A stretch of 64,000 nucleotides of DNA from Vibrio vulnificus NBRC 15645 = ATCC 27562 (GTDB lineage: Bacteria > Pseudomonadota > Gammaproteobacteria > Enterobacterales > Vibrionaceae), in the NCBI RefSeq assembly GCF_002224265.1, contig NZ_CP012881.1, positions 1,426,001 to 1,490,000 on the forward strand. The letters are read 5' to 3'. Made by a program: the position numbers and the translations under genes. Of the stretch, positions 52,863 to 64,000 are shown one piece after another. Under the pieces are notes generated by a model. It searched no databases, was not told the DNA's origin, and was given only the letters and a program-made list of their open reading frames with translations. Positions within the stretch are counted from its first letter, which is position 1. Each line of letters starts with the position of its first letter.

Positions 52863-52884
52863 CTATCCTCTTATTAAGCAATAG
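52863..52884 (-). promoter_or_regulatory. ROSE-like RNA thermometer before ibpA
   Basis: On the minus strand the mRNA reads CTATTGCTTAATAAGAGGAT and continues AG. CUA pairs with UAG, and UUGCU pairs with AGGA in the manner of ROSE elements (U-A, U-G, a bulged or non-canonical G, C-G, U-A) around a 7-base loop. The AGGA Shine-Dalgarno lies in the stem and would be freed on heating. The start codon is 5 bases further on. Confidence 0.65.
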
Positions 52885-53216
52885 TCTTAGCCCAGATAAA
52901 CCTATCTTATTGGCGTGTTTATGCAAGCAACGCCGAGCTAAGGGATTCGATAATCCACTCCACAACCCAAGAATGGGGACGGGGACATGGTGTCGAATCT
53001 AGGGTCAAATTGAGTGCTAAAACTCAGTATCCTCTCTTGAGCGATCTGGTTTAGCGATGCCAGAGGTGCTGTTCTTCTCTTGTTGAGCAAGCTAGCCATC
53101 CCTCTTCCTAATTAGATATAAGGCCTAGAAATGGGGTTTCAAGGGATCAGAATAATAATTTTTCAGTCTGTGCTGTCAGGGTCTAGGGTCTAGGACCTTT
53201 TTTCCTGCCCTATGTA
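52885..53216. other. Noncoding region between ibpA and gyrB
   Basis: No gene is found. It must hold the ibpA promoter, probably heat-shock sigma dependent. Short G-rich repeats occur: GGGGACGGGGACA near 52976 and GGGTCTA twice around 53169-53182, with one more near-copy (CTAGGGTC) at 53000. They may be remains of a repetitive element. Confidence 0.45.
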
Positions 53217-53245
53217 AAAATGCCACCTCTTACGAGGTGGCATTT
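53217..53245 (-). terminator. gyrB terminator
   Basis: GCCACCTC-TTAC-GAGGTGGC with A/T tracts on both sides lies 28 bp after the gyrB stop. Confidence 0.88.
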
Positions 53246-53272
53246 TCATTAATGTTGATCGCGTCTTATCGA

Positions 53273-55693
<2,421 letters not shown>

Positions 55694-55708
55694 TTACTCT
55701 CTCATTAT

Positions 55709-56788
55709 TTATCCTTGCTCGATTACACCCTGCTCCACATGAAACAGTCGGCCAGAGTCATCGCGCATGTCGCTGATCTGGTTTTCCGTAATCGAACTTA
55801 CAAAAACTTGAGCCCCCGTCTGTTTCAAGCAATCAGCAAGACGCTTGCGACGTTGACTGTCTAATTCAGAGGCAAAGTCATCTATGAGATAGACGCATTG
55901 CTTACCGGTTTTTTCCGTTAGGTGCTGGCCTTGTGCCAAGCGGAGCGCACACACCATTAATTTCAATTGGCCACGCGACAACACATCTTCCACCGGGGTG
56001 TTATTCACTTTTATCCGTAAATCGGCCTTATTTGGCCCGCTAACGGTATAACCTAGTGTTTGATCGCGTTCGAAATTCTCTTCCAGTATTTGTTGGTATG
56101 GGGTTTCTTTTTCCCAGCCACGATAATACTTCAATTGGATATGAAATTCTGGCAAAAATTCTTGGCACAACTGTTCCGCTTTACTTTGCATTTGGGCAAC
56201 GTAATCGGCACGCCATTGGCTAATCAACTCGGCCAAACGTGCCATTTCCTTGTCCCAATAACTCAGCTCTTGATAGCTCTTTGCCGACTTCAACAACGCA
56301 TTACGTTGTTTGTTGAGGCGCTTAAAACGCCCCCATGCATCATAAAACGCGGGCTCGGTATGAAACACGCCCCAATCAATAAACGCTCGACGATGCTTGG
56401 GCCCATCCGTTAACAAATTGAAGCCTTCGGGATGAATCAATTGCAATGGCAACACTTGTGCAAGCTGCGCCAACTTTTGCCCAGATTGACCGCCTATTTT
56501 AACCTCTGTTGTGCCATCGCGCTGCTTATTAATGCCGATAGGTAGCTCAAATTGATCCGAGTTCAAAAAACGACCATGGACAAACAGTTGATCACACTCA
56601 TTTTGAATCACGCGTCCGGTCAAAGCACTTTTAAATGAGCGCCCATGACCGAGCAAATAGATGGCTTCCAAGACACTGGTTTTGCCACTGCCATTCGGAC
56701 CAATAAGAAAGTTAAAGCCTGGCGACAGTGCAATGTCGCAGGCTTTGATATTACGAAACTGCTGAATAATCAGACGAGAAAGCGGCAT
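55709..56788 (-). CDS. recF: DNA replication and repair protein RecF
   Basis: A 359-residue SMC-like ATPase that loads RecA at gaps. Walker [21 protein letters not shown], the signature [18 protein letters not shown] and Walker [13 protein letters not shown] are present. It lies 9 bp after dnaN. Confidence 0.97.
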   Translation of the reverse strand: MPLSRLIIQQFRNIKACDIALSPGFNFLIGPNGSGKTSVLEAIYLLGHGRSFKSALTGRVIQNECDQLFVHGRFLNSDQFELPIGINKQRDGTTEVKIGGQSGQKLAQLAQVLPLQLIHPEGFNLLTDGPKHRRAFIDWGVFHTEPAFYDAWGRFKRLNKQRNALLKSAKSYQELSYWDKEMARLAELISQWRADYVAQMQSKAEQLCQEFLPEFHIQLKYYRGWEKETPYQQILEENFERDQTLGYTVSGPNKADLRIKVNNTPVEDVLSRGQLKLMVCALRLAQGQHLTEKTGKQCVYLIDDFASELDSQRRKRLADCLKQTGAQVFVSSITENQISDMRDDSGRLFHVEQGVIEQG

Positions 56789-56797
56789 TCAATCAGC

Positions 56798-57898
56798 TTA
56801 TAGACGAATTGGCATAACCACGTACATGGCGCTGTCATCATCGACATTTTCAACCAGCGCACTGGCGTTAGCATCCGACATTGAGATTCGCACTTGTTCA
56901 CAACGCAAGGTGTTCAGCACATCCAATACGTAGCTAACGTTGAAACCAATCTCAATCGCTTCACCCTCGAAGCTGACGTCCAACATCTCTTCCGCTTCTT
57001 CTTGCTCTGGGTTGTTGGCGGTAATGCGCATTTCAGTGCCTGCCAAGTTAACACGAACGCCACGGAATTTTTCATTCGACAAAATCGCCGCACGAGAAAA
57101 CGCTTGGCGCAATTCATCACAACTTGCTTCCAGTGTTTTGGTTGTGTGTTGTGGCAATACGCGACGGTAATCCGGGAAACGACCGTCCACCAGTTTAGAA
57201 GTAAAGACAAAATCGTTTACTTCAGCGCGCAGATTAGAGCTACCAATTTGCAGCGTGACGGGTTGCTCTGGTGTATCCAGCAGTTTAACCAGCTCTTGCA
57301 CACCTTTACGCGGTACGATGATCTGCTTTTGTGCGAAATCAGCATTCAATGGCGCCTGTGCCACAGCCATACGGTGACCATCGGTCGCAACACTGCGCAG
57401 TGTACTGCCCTCAATTTCAAATAACATGCCATTGAGGTAGTAGCGTACGTCTTGGTTTGCCATCGAGAATTGTGTTTTCTCAATCAGCGCGCGCAGTTCG
57501 CCCTGAGTGAGGGAGACTTCCACTTCACTTTGCCAATCTTCAATATTCGGAAAATCATTCGCCGGTAGTGTGGCCAACGAGAAACGGCTACGTCCGGAGC
57601 GCACTTGCACGCGATCGCCTTCCAATACAAACGTGATCACTGCATCGTCAGGTAATCCACGGCAGATATCGAGAAACTTGCGCGAAGGAACCGTAATGCT
57701 GCCCGCTTCAAACTCCCCTTCCAAGGTCACTTTACTGATCAGCTCCACTTCTAAGTCAGTGGCGGTCATTGACAGTTGACCATTTTCAACATTGATCAGC
57801 AAATTACCGAGGATCGGTAGCGTTGGTCGCCCACCGAGTGCACCGGAAACCTGTTGAAGGGGTTTAATAAAATGACTACGTGCGATAGTAAATTTCAT
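56798..57898 (-). CDS. dnaN: DNA polymerase III sliding clamp (beta)
   Basis: A 366-residue clamp with three repeated domains. It starts MKFTIARSHFIKPLQQVSGALGGRPTLPILGNLL and ends VVMPIRL, as in gamma-proteobacteria. It encircles DNA and tethers polymerases. It is 60 bp downstream of dnaA in the same direction. Confidence 0.98.
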   Translation of the reverse strand: MKFTIARSHFIKPLQQVSGALGGRPTLPILGNLLINVENGQLSMTATDLEVELISKVTLEGEFEAGSITVPSRKFLDICRGLPDDAVITFVLEGDRVQVRSGRSRFSLATLPANDFPNIEDWQSEVEVSLTQGELRALIEKTQFSMANQDVRYYLNGMLFEIEGSTLRSVATDGHRMAVAQAPLNADFAQKQIIVPRKGVQELVKLLDTPEQPVTLQIGSSNLRAEVNDFVFTSKLVDGRFPDYRRVLPQHTTKTLEASCDELRQAFSRAAILSNEKFRGVRVNLAGTEMRITANNPEQEEAEEMLDVSFEGEAIEIGFNVSYVLDVLNTLRCEQVRISMSDANASALVENVDDDSAMYVVMPIRL

Positions 57899-57958
57899 GC
57901 TTGGCTCTTTACGCTGTCCGCTTCAATAAAGTGTTTAGAATTGTGTCATTCTAACCGA

Positions 57959-59365
57959 TTAAGACGACAGGGTGCGAATCAAGTTAGAGTAATCTTCTTT
58001 AATATCGTGGCTCTCTTCACGCAGCTGCTCAATCTTACGACACGCGTGCAGCACGGTGGTGTGGTCACGGCCACCAAACGCATCACCGATTTCCGGCAAA
58101 CTGTGGTTGGTGAGCTCTTTGGCCAGTGCCATGGCTAATTGGCGAGGACGCGCAACCGAGCGAGAACGTCGCTTAGAGAGCAGATCGGCCACTTTAATTT
58201 TGTAGTATTCCGCAACCGTCTTTTGAATGTTGTCGATGGTCACCAGCTTCTCTTGCAGCGCCAGTAGGTCACGCAGTGCTTCACGCACAAAATCAATGGT
58301 AATCGGACGGCCAGTAAAGTTGGCATTGGCGATCACGCGGTTTAATGCCCCTTCTAACTCACGAACATTAGAACGCAGACGCTTAGCAATAAAGAACGCC
58401 ACTTCATCGGCAAGATGGATTTGGTGATCTTCGGCTTTCTTCATCAAGATCGCTACGCGGGTTTCCAGTTCTGGCGGCTCAATCGCCACCGTCAAACCCC
58501 AACCAAAACGGGATTTCAGGCGATCTTCTACCCCGCTGATCTCTTTTGGATAACGGTCCGAAGTCAGAATGATCTGTTGGTTGCCTTCCAATAGCGCGTT
58601 AAAGGTATGGAAGAACTCTTCCTGCGAACGCTCTTTGTTGGCAAAGAATTGAATGTCATCGATAAGCAAGGCATCCACACTGCGATAGTAGCGTTTGAAC
58701 TCTTCAATTGCGTTATTTTGCAGGGCTTTAACCATGTCTTGCACAAAACGCTCAGAGTGCATGTACACCACTTTGGCGTTGGGCTTGTTATCAACAATGG
58801 CGTTGCCAACGGCGTGCAACAAGTGGGTTTTACCTAAACCGGTGCCGCCGTATAAGAACAGTGGGTTGTACGCCCCACCTGGGTTATCCGCCACCTGACG
58901 TGCCGCAGCCAAACCCAATTGGTTCGACTTACCTTCGACAAAGTTATTGAACTTATGCTTAGGGTTCACATTTGAGCGGTGATTGATGTCAGCGATCGCT
59001 TGAGCATCATCATCCCAAGTTTTGTGTACTGGCTTACGTGCTTGCAATTGCGCAGGTGCCGACGATTCGGCCGCCACATCCGCTGGCGTTCGGGTCGGCG
59101 CAGGCTTAGGTGCGGCCACACGTCGACTGCCGACTTCAAAACGCAAGCTCGGAATATCGTTACCACAATACTCTTGCAGTAAACGATTAATGCTATTGAG
59201 GTATTTGTCTCGCACCCAATCCAACACAAAGCGGTTTGGCGCGAACAGAGTGAGCGTATTGTCATTGAGCTCCGCTTGTAACGGGCGAACCCACATACTG
59301 AATTCTGTAGCTGGTAGCTCTTCTTGAAGCCGTTGCATACACTGCAACCAAAGCGAAGATGACAC
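57959..59365 (-). CDS. dnaA: Chromosomal replication initiator DnaA
   Basis: A 468-residue AAA+ initiator. Domain I starts [24 protein letters not shown]. Domain III has Walker [17 protein letters not shown], Walker [11 protein letters not shown] and sensor motif [11 protein letters not shown]. Domain IV has [37 protein letters not shown] (quoted for location, residues about 400-440). The start is GTG at 59365, as in E. coli. DnaA boxes upstream indicate autoregulation. Confidence 0.98.
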   Translation of the reverse strand: MSSSLWLQCMQRLQEELPATEFSMWVRPLQAELNDNTLTLFAPNRFVLDWVRDKYLNSINRLLQEYCGNDIPSLRFEVGSRRVAAPKPAPTRTPADVAAESSAPAQLQARKPVHKTWDDDAQAIADINHRSNVNPKHKFNNFVEGKSNQLGLAAARQVADNPGGAYNPLFLYGGTGLGKTHLLHAVGNAIVDNKPNAKVVYMHSERFVQDMVKALQNNAIEEFKRYYRSVDALLIDDIQFFANKERSQEEFFHTFNALLEGNQQIILTSDRYPKEISGVEDRLKSRFGWGLTVAIEPPELETRVAILMKKAEDHQIHLADEVAFFIAKRLRSNVRELEGALNRVIANANFTGRPITIDFVREALRDLLALQEKLVTIDNIQKTVAEYYKIKVADLLSKRRSRSVARPRQLAMALAKELTNHSLPEIGDAFGGRDHTTVLHACRKIEQLREESHDIKEDYSNLIRTLSS

Positions 59366-59677
59366 GGTGCCCCCACTGAGTACGAAATTAATCTGAAAAG
59401 ATTGGCAATTTTACCTGTTGATAACCAAGATCGCCAGCGATTGATCGACGATCCAGTGAATAAGATCCAAGTTATTCACAATAATTTCGCTTGATTTTTG
59501 CGGATCAACACACCTTGCCCAATGATTACCCACAAGACGATCCACTTTTCCACGGATCTTGGCGATTTATCCCCAAAATAGACTGTTCATCTGGTTATGG
59601 TTAATAACAACTAGTTATTTATTCTATTGAGATAAATCACATTAACATCACCTCCCATAAAGATAAGGAGTCACAAG
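59366..59677. promoter_or_regulatory. dnaA promoter region with DnaA boxes
   Basis: This divergent intergenic region contains TTATTCACA (59472-59480), a match to the DnaA box TTATNCACA. It also contains near-matches TTACCCACA (about 59526), TTATCCCCA (about 59569) and, on the minus strand, TTATCAACA (about 59416). They suggest autoregulation of dnaA. The right end holds the promoter and AAGGAG ribosome site of the ABC transporter operon. Confidence 0.7.
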
Positions 59678-60430
59678 ATGAATAACTGGATTAAAGCGAG
59701 TATTGCTGCCATCGCGCTTTCTGCAGCAACTTTTCAGGCGGTTGCCGAAGAAGTGGTTAAAGTGGGTATGTCTGGCCGCTACTTCCCATTCACCTTTGTA
59801 AAGCAAGACCAACTGCAAGGTTTTGAAGTAGATATGTGGGATGAGATTGGTAAGCGTAATGGCTACAAAGTCGAATACGTAACCGCAAACTTCTCAGGTC
59901 TGTTTGGTTTGCTTGAAACGGGTCGCATCGATACCATTTCCAACCAAATCACCATGACGGATGCGCGCAAAGCCAAATACCTTTTTGCTGACCCTTATGT
60001 GGTAGACGGCGCTCAGATCACTGTACGCAAGGGCAATGACAGCATCAAAGGCGTTGCAGACCTCGCAGGTAAAACCGTTGCGGTCAACCTTGGCTCAAAC
60101 TTTGAACAGCTATTACGCGATTACGATAAAGACGGCAAAATCAATATCAAGACTTACGATACCGGTATTGAACATGATGTCACCTTGGGACGCGCCGATG
60201 CATTCGTGATGGATCGCCTGTCAGCACTAGAACTGATCAAGAAAACCGGTTTGCCGCTACAATTGGCAGGTGAACCGTTTGAAACCATCGCTAACGCATG
60301 GCCATTTGTGAACAACGAACGTGGCGTGAAGCTGCAAGGTGAAGTCAACAAAGCCCTTGCTGAGATGCGCGCAGACGGTACGGTTGAGCAAATCTCAATC
60401 AAATGGTTTGGTGCAGATATCACCAAATAA
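59678..60430 (+). CDS. Polar amino-acid ABC transporter, periplasmic binding protein (cystine-type)
   Basis: A 250-residue family 3 solute-binding protein with a Sec signal peptide (cleavage after about AVAEE, residue 22-24). GRYFPFTFVKQDQLQGFEVDMWDEIGKRNG and the repeated lobes ending in WFGADI are typical of the TcyJ/FliY cystine-binding group. Permease and ATPase genes follow. A stem-loop terminator after the stop probably makes this gene more highly expressed than the rest. The substrate assignment is by family resemblance. Confidence 0.87.
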   Translation: MNNWIKASIAAIALSAATFQAVAEEVVKVGMSGRYFPFTFVKQDQLQGFEVDMWDEIGKRNGYKVEYVTANFSGLFGLLETGRIDTISNQITMTDARKAKYLFADPYVVDGAQITVRKGNDSIKGVADLAGKTVAVNLGSNFEQLLRDYDKDGKINIKTYDTGIEHDVTLGRADAFVMDRLSALELIKKTGLPLQLAGEPFETIANAWPFVNNERGVKLQGEVNKALAEMRADGTVEQISIKWFGADITK

Positions 60431-60462
60431 AGCGAATACAGCTCGTCACAGCTTTCTTTTTT

Positions 60463-60490
60463 AAGGTGGAATTTGCGATTCCACCTTTTG
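60463..60490 (+). terminator. Intra-operon terminator/attenuator in the ABC transporter operon
   Basis: A perfect 10-bp stem AAGGTGGAAT-TTGCG-ATTCCACCTT followed by TTGTTTTC lies between the binding-protein and permease genes. It would let only part of the transcripts reach the membrane components. Confidence 0.75.
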
Positions 60491-60511
60491 TTTTCTTTAA
60501 GGGTAACTGGT

Positions 60512-61183
60512 ATGGGATTTGATTTTAACTACATGCTAGAGCTACTGCCGATTCTGCTCAAATACCTCGGCACCACCATGGAAATGGCGATTCTGGGTTT
60601 GGTTTTCTCTTTGGTCTTGGCGGTAATACTGGCCAATATTCGTGTGTTCCGCGTCCCCATCCTCGATCCACTCAGCCAACTCTACATCAGTTTTTTCCGT
60701 GGCACTCCGCTGCTGGTACAACTGTTCTTGCTTTACTATGGCTTACCTCAGATCTTCCCAATCATGGTTGGACTCGACGCGTTCAGTGCCGCTGTTATCG
60801 GTTTAACATTGCATTTTGCTGCCTACATGGCAGAAAGCATTCGCGCCGCGATTATTGGCATTGACCGTAGCCAGATGGAAGCCAGCTTGTCAGTCGGCAT
60901 GACCACGACTCAAGCAATGCGCCGCATTATTTTGCCACAAGCCACTCGCGTCGCTTTACCGTCATTAATGAACTACTTCATCGACATGATCAAATCCACC
61001 TCGTTAGCTTTTACGCTCGGCGTGGCGGAAATCATGGCTAAGGCGCAAATGGAAGCCTCGTCGAGCTTCCGCTTCTTTGAAGCATTTTTGGCCGTCGCTC
61101 TTATCTATTGGGGTGTCGTGCTGGTGCTAACCCGAGTACAAATTTGGGCCGAGAACAAACTGAATAAGGCGTATGCGAGATGA
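60512..61183 (+). CDS. Polar amino-acid ABC transporter permease
   Basis: A 223-residue inner-membrane permease of the HisMQ family. It contains YISFFRGTPLLVQLFLLYYG and the EAA loop region EASLSVGMTTTQAMRRIILPQA that contacts the ATPase. Five hydrophobic helices are visible. I use the ATG at 60512 (MGFDFNYM); the frame upstream runs to a TTG inside the terminator and is unlikely. It overlaps the ATPase gene by 4 bp. Confidence 0.9.
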   Translation: MGFDFNYMLELLPILLKYLGTTMEMAILGLVFSLVLAVILANIRVFRVPILDPLSQLYISFFRGTPLLVQLFLLYYGLPQIFPIMVGLDAFSAAVIGLTLHFAAYMAESIRAAIIGIDRSQMEASLSVGMTTTQAMRRIILPQATRVALPSLMNYFIDMIKSTSLAFTLGVAEIMAKAQMEASSSFRFFEAFLAVALIYWGVVLVLTRVQIWAENKLNKAYAR

Positions 61184-61917
61184 TCAAATTAGACAATATC
61201 CACAAACGCTTTGGCGATACAGAAGTACTCAAAGGCATTGATCTGACCATCAACCAAGGTGAAATCATCGTCATCATTGGTTCAAGCGGGACTGGCAAGT
61301 CCACCTTGCTGCGCTGTGTTAACTTTCTAGAGCAAGCGGACCAAGGCAAAATCACCATTGATGACATCAGCGTCGATAGCCAACAACACACCAAAGCCGA
61401 AGTGCTTGCGCTGCGCCGCCGCACTGGTTTCGTGTTTCAAAACTACGCGTTATTTGCCCACATGACGGCGCGACAAAATATTGCCGAGGGTTTGATCACC
61501 GTTCGCGGCTGGAAAAAAGAAGACGCTCTGAAGCGCGCGCAGCAAATCTTAGATGACATTGGTCTGGGAGAAAAAGGCGACAGCTACCCGGCGGCCCTCT
61601 CTGGTGGCCAGCAACAACGCGTCGGTATTGGCCGCGCCATGGCACTGCAACCCGAACTGTTGCTTTTTGATGAACCAACTTCGGCATTGGATCCTGAATG
61701 GGTCGGAGAAGTACTCTCATTAATGAAGAAATTAGCCAACCAACACCAAACGATGCTGGTGGTCACCCATGAGATGCAATTTGCCCGAGAAGTGGCGGAT
61801 CGCGTGATCTTTATGGCGGAAGGCAAGATTGTTGAGCAGGGATCTCCACAGGATATCTTTGGAAATCCACAGGATCCTCGCTTACAAAAATTCCTACGCC
61901 AAGTAGGAATGGAGTAA
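61180..61917 (+). CDS. Polar amino-acid ABC transporter ATPase
   Basis: A 245-residue ATP-binding subunit with Walker A GSSGTGKSTLLRCVN, the signature LSGGQQQRVGIGRAMA, Walker B ELLLFDEPTSALDPE and the H-loop VVTHEMQFA. It drives import with the two preceding genes, translationally coupled through ATGA. Confidence 0.93.
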   Translation: MIKLDNIHKRFGDTEVLKGIDLTINQGEIIVIIGSSGTGKSTLLRCVNFLEQADQGKITIDDISVDSQQHTKAEVLALRRRTGFVFQNYALFAHMTARQNIAEGLITVRGWKKEDALKRAQQILDDIGLGEKGDSYPAALSGGQQQRVGIGRAMALQPELLLFDEPTSALDPEWVGEVLSLMKKLANQHQTMLVVTHEMQFAREVADRVIFMAEGKIVEQGSPQDIFGNPQDPRLQKFLRQVGME

Positions 61918-61943
61918 AGATCCCGACAAAGATCGCGAGATCC

Positions 61944-61971
61944 TTGAGATTTTACTCACACTCCGTATAAT
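61944..61971 (+). promoter_or_regulatory. rpmH promoter
   Basis: TTGAGA (61944-61949) and a perfect TATAAT (61966-61971) with a 16-bp spacer lie about 175 bp before rpmH, giving a long leader typical of the rpmH-rnpA operon. Confidence 0.8.
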
Positions 61972-62144
61972 CGCCCGGCGGATTTGTTGATACACCACAA
62001 AGATTGACACTTTGTGTGACTGTGATTACAATTCCGCCTCTTTGTTGAGAGGCGTCGGTGAACTCTTCTTTATATAGAGAAGAAAACAGACCCACGCCGG
62101 GTTAACTTAGAACCTAAAACTACTGATCAGTAAAGGTAATAACA

Positions 62145-62285
62145 ATGGCTACTAAACGCACTTTTCAACCTTCAGTTCTAAAGCGCAAGCGTACTCACGG
62201 TTTCCGTGCACGCATGGCGACTAAGAACGGTCGTAAAGTAATCAATGCACGTCGTGCGAAAGGCCGTGCGCGCCTGTCAAAATAA
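62145..62285 (+). CDS. rpmH: Ribosomal protein bL34
   Basis: A 46-residue, very basic protein ([20 protein letters not shown] ... [10 protein letters not shown]), the large-subunit protein L34. It is first in the rpmH-rnpA-yidD-yidC cluster. Confidence 0.97.
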   Translation: MATKRTFQPSVLKRKRTHGFRARMATKNGRKVINARRAKGRARLSK

Positions 62286-62298
62286 TCATTAGCTTATT

Positions 62299-62655
62299 TT
62301 GAATACGTACGCGTTCAATCGGGAGTTACGTTTGTTAACTCCCGAGCATTATCAAAACGTCTTTCAGCAAGCTCATCGAGCTGGCTCTCCTCATTTCACT
62401 ATCATTGCTCGCAATAATAACCTTTCTCATCCTCGTTTAGGCTTGGCTGTACCCAAGAAGCAAATCAAAACTGCCGTTGGTCGCAACCGATTCAAACGCC
62501 TAGCCCGTGAAAGCTTTCGTAACACACAACATCAACTTCCCAATAAAGATTTTGTTGTGATCGCCAAGAAAAGCGCGCAAGATTTGAGCAATGAGGAACT
62601 GTTTAAGTTGTTTGATAAGCTATGGCATCGCCTGTCTCGCCCCTCGCGTGGTTAA
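62299..62655 (+). CDS. rnpA: Ribonuclease P protein component
   Basis: A 118-residue basic protein that assists the catalytic RNA in 5' tRNA maturation. The signature [16 protein letters not shown] is present. It starts at a TTG (62299), 13 bp after rpmH, and its 3' end overlaps yidD by 34 bp. Confidence 0.94.
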   Translation: MNTYAFNRELRLLTPEHYQNVFQQAHRAGSPHFTIIARNNNLSHPRLGLAVPKKQIKTAVGRNRFKRLARESFRNTQHQLPNKDFVVIAKKSAQDLSNEELFKLFDKLWHRLSRPSRG

Positions 62656-62879
62656 CAATCGGACTCGTCCGTCTTTATCAAGGTCTTATCAGTCCTCTCC
62701 TTGGACCGCGCTGTCGTTTTACTCCAACCTGTTCTACATATGCCATAGAAGCGTTGAAAGCTCACGGTTTTGTAAAAGGGTGTTGGTTATCAGGCAAACG
62801 TCTATTAAAATGCCACCCTTTGAATGAAGGGGGCTTTGACCCCGTTCCACCAGTCCAAAAACAAGACAGAGATAAATAA
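62622..62879 (+). CDS. yidD: Membrane protein insertion efficiency factor YidD
   Basis: An 85-residue membrane-associated protein. [26 protein letters not shown] and [14 protein letters not shown] are family hallmarks with three conserved Cys. It supports YidC-dependent insertion. It overlaps rnpA and ends two bases before yidC. Confidence 0.95.
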   Translation: MASPVSPLAWLTIGLVRLYQGLISPLLGPRCRFTPTCSTYAIEALKAHGFVKGCWLSGKRLLKCHPLNEGGFDPVPPVQKQDRDK

Positions 62880-62881
62880 CG

Positions 62882-64000
62882 ATGGATTCTCAACGTACTC
62901 TCCTGGTCCTGCTTCTGGCGCTGGTTTCTTTCTTGCTGTTCCAACAGTGGCAAGTTGCAAAGAACCCAGCCCCTCAAGCCGTTGAACAGGCTCAAACAAG
63001 CAGCACTTTACCTGCACCATCTTTTGCTGATGAACTGGACCCAGCGCCAGCGCAACAAGCGTCAGCAAAACTCATCACGGTAACAACGGATGTGTTGACT
63101 CTGTCAATCGACACTGTTGGTGGTGATGTAGTGGCTGCGGATTTGAACCAATATTCTGCAGAACTCAATTCTGCGAATGCCTTCGAGCTTCTTAGAGACA
63201 CTCAAGGTCATCAATTCATCGCACAAAGTGGTCTGGTTGGCCCACAAGGCATCGACCTAAGCAGCAACAATCGTCCAAGCTACCAAGTGAGCGCGGACAG
63301 CTTTACGTTAGCTGACGATCAAAACGAATTACGTATTCCAATGACCTACCAAGCGAATGGCTTGGAGTACACCAAAACTTTTATCCTAAAACGTGGTAGC
63401 TACGCGATTGACGTTGAGTTCGATGTCATCAACAAATCAGGTAACAACGCAACGTTAGGCATGTACGCGCACCTACGTCAAAATCTGATGGACGCAGGCG
63501 GCAGCATCACCATGCCAACCTACCGTGGCGGTGCTTACTCAACTGAAGATACTCGTTACAAAAAATACAGCTTCGAAGATATGCAAGATCGCAATCTGTC
63601 TCTTACTCTGACCAATGGTCAAGGTTGGGCAGCAATGATCCAGCACTACTTCGCTGCGGCGTGGATCCCACGTAACGAACCAGGTGCCAACCTGTACACT
63701 CGCGTGATTGGCAATATGGGCGACATTGGCGTTCGTATGCCAAACAAAACGGTTGCTGATGGCGATAGCGCACACTTCACAGCAACCCTTTGGGCTGGTC
63801 CTAAACTGCAAGACCAAATGGCAGAAGTCGCACCAAACCTTGACTTAGTAGTCGATTACGGCTGGTTGTGGTTCATCGCGAAACCTCTGCATTGGCTACT
63901 GTCTGTTATCCAAAGCGTTGTGGGTAACTGGGGTGTGGCGATCATCTGTCTAACCTTCATCGTTCGTGGTGCGATGTACCCACTGACAAAAGCACAGTAC
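62882..64000 (+). CDS. yidC: Membrane protein insertase YidC (partial)
   Basis: The first 373 residues of YidC; the gene runs off the right edge. An N-terminal membrane helix ([17 protein letters not shown] region, residues 6-22), the large periplasmic P1 domain and the first core helices ([19 protein letters not shown]) are visible. YidC inserts inner-membrane proteins alone or with Sec. Confidence 0.96.
   Translation, partial: MDSQRTLLVLLLALVSFLLFQQWQVAKNPAPQAVEQAQTSSTLPAPSFADELDPAPAQQASAKLITVTTDVLTLSIDTVGGDVVAADLNQYSAELNSANAFELLRDTQGHQFIAQSGLVGPQGIDLSSNNRPSYQVSADSFTLADDQNELRIPMTYQANGLEYTKTFILKRGSYAIDVEFDVINKSGNNATLGMYAHLRQNLMDAGGSITMPTYRGGAYSTEDTRYKKYSFEDMQDRNLSLTLTNGQGWAAMIQHYFAAAWIPRNEPGANLYTRVIGNMGDIGVRMPNKTVADGDSAHFTATLWAGPKLQDQMAEVAPNLDLVVDYGWLWFIAKPLHWLLSVIQSVVGNWGVAIICLTFIVRGAMYPLTKAQY

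Noticed and set aside
59366..59677. Chromosomal origin oriC at the dnaA promoter
   Set aside because: DnaA boxes are few and imperfect and no AT-rich unwinding repeats are seen. In vibrios the large-chromosome origin lies near mnmG/mioC, which are not in the window. Autoregulation of dnaA explains the boxes.

Overview
The window is gamma-proteobacterial chromosome, almost certainly a Vibrio (probably of the V. vulnificus group), from the origin-proximal part of the large chromosome. The grounds are the dnaA-dnaN-recF-gyrB block, the rpmH-rnpA-yidD-yidC block, the fadBA-yigZ-trkH-hemG-rrn order, two perfect ParB parS sites, an MneA-type manganese exporter behind a yybP-ykoY riboswitch, and a Vibrio-style thiamine operon. 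Species level is an inference from gene order and protein character; no search was run.

Layout. 1-3.7 kb: a partial MFS efflux gene, a divergent LysR regulator and an X-Pro aminopeptidase, closed by a terminator and a parS site. 3.8-10.3 kb: the minus-strand operon thiC-thiE-thiF-thiS-thiG-thiH under a TPP riboswitch, with a second parS buried inside the thiE reading frame. 10.4-12.4 kb: crcB and a Tat-exported multicopper oxidase with a Fur-like box upstream. 12.4-13.2 kb: a decayed IS630-family element. 13.26-28.71 kb: an integrated, visibly AT-rich genomic island at the 3' end of tRNA-Ser(UGA), bounded by identical 30-bp repeats. 28.7-34.5 kb: an rrn operon on the minus strand (16S, tRNA-Glu, tRNA-Lys, tRNA-Val, 23S, 5S, tRNA-Ser). 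34.5-53 kb: housekeeping genes including hemG, trkH, yigZ, fadBA, acuI, tusA, mneA, glyQS, avtA, a CHASE-GGDEF-EAL protein and a small heat-shock protein. 53-64 kb: gyrB, recF, dnaN, dnaA, a polar amino-acid ABC transporter, rpmH, rnpA, yidD and the start of yidC.

The island is the most interesting part. Its right half is a mobility module: two different tyrosine recombinases, an unknown Cys-rich protein, a KfrA-like coiled-coil protein, a hairpin-dense candidate oriT and a MobV-like relaxase. Its left half is cargo holding two unrelated reverse transcriptases. One is a 1783-residue protein carrying an archaeo-eukaryotic primase domain, a reverse transcriptase domain and a C-terminal phosphoribosyltransferase-like motif. 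The other is a reverse transcriptase encoded directly behind a SLATT-type membrane protein. That gene pair is bracketed by two noncoding stretches full of stem-loops, which look like structured RNA. An orphan HipB-like repressor with palindromic operators sits between the two RT loci. By analogy with known defence-associated RTs and SLATT effectors, I infer that the cargo is a pair of anti-phage systems; nothing in the sequence proves the activity.

Regulatory signals read directly include the TPP and manganese riboswitches, a ROSE-like RNA thermometer in front of the small heat-shock gene, a FadR operator before fadBA, a strong rrn promoter, DnaA boxes upstream of dnaA, and an intra-operon terminator in the ABC transporter operon.
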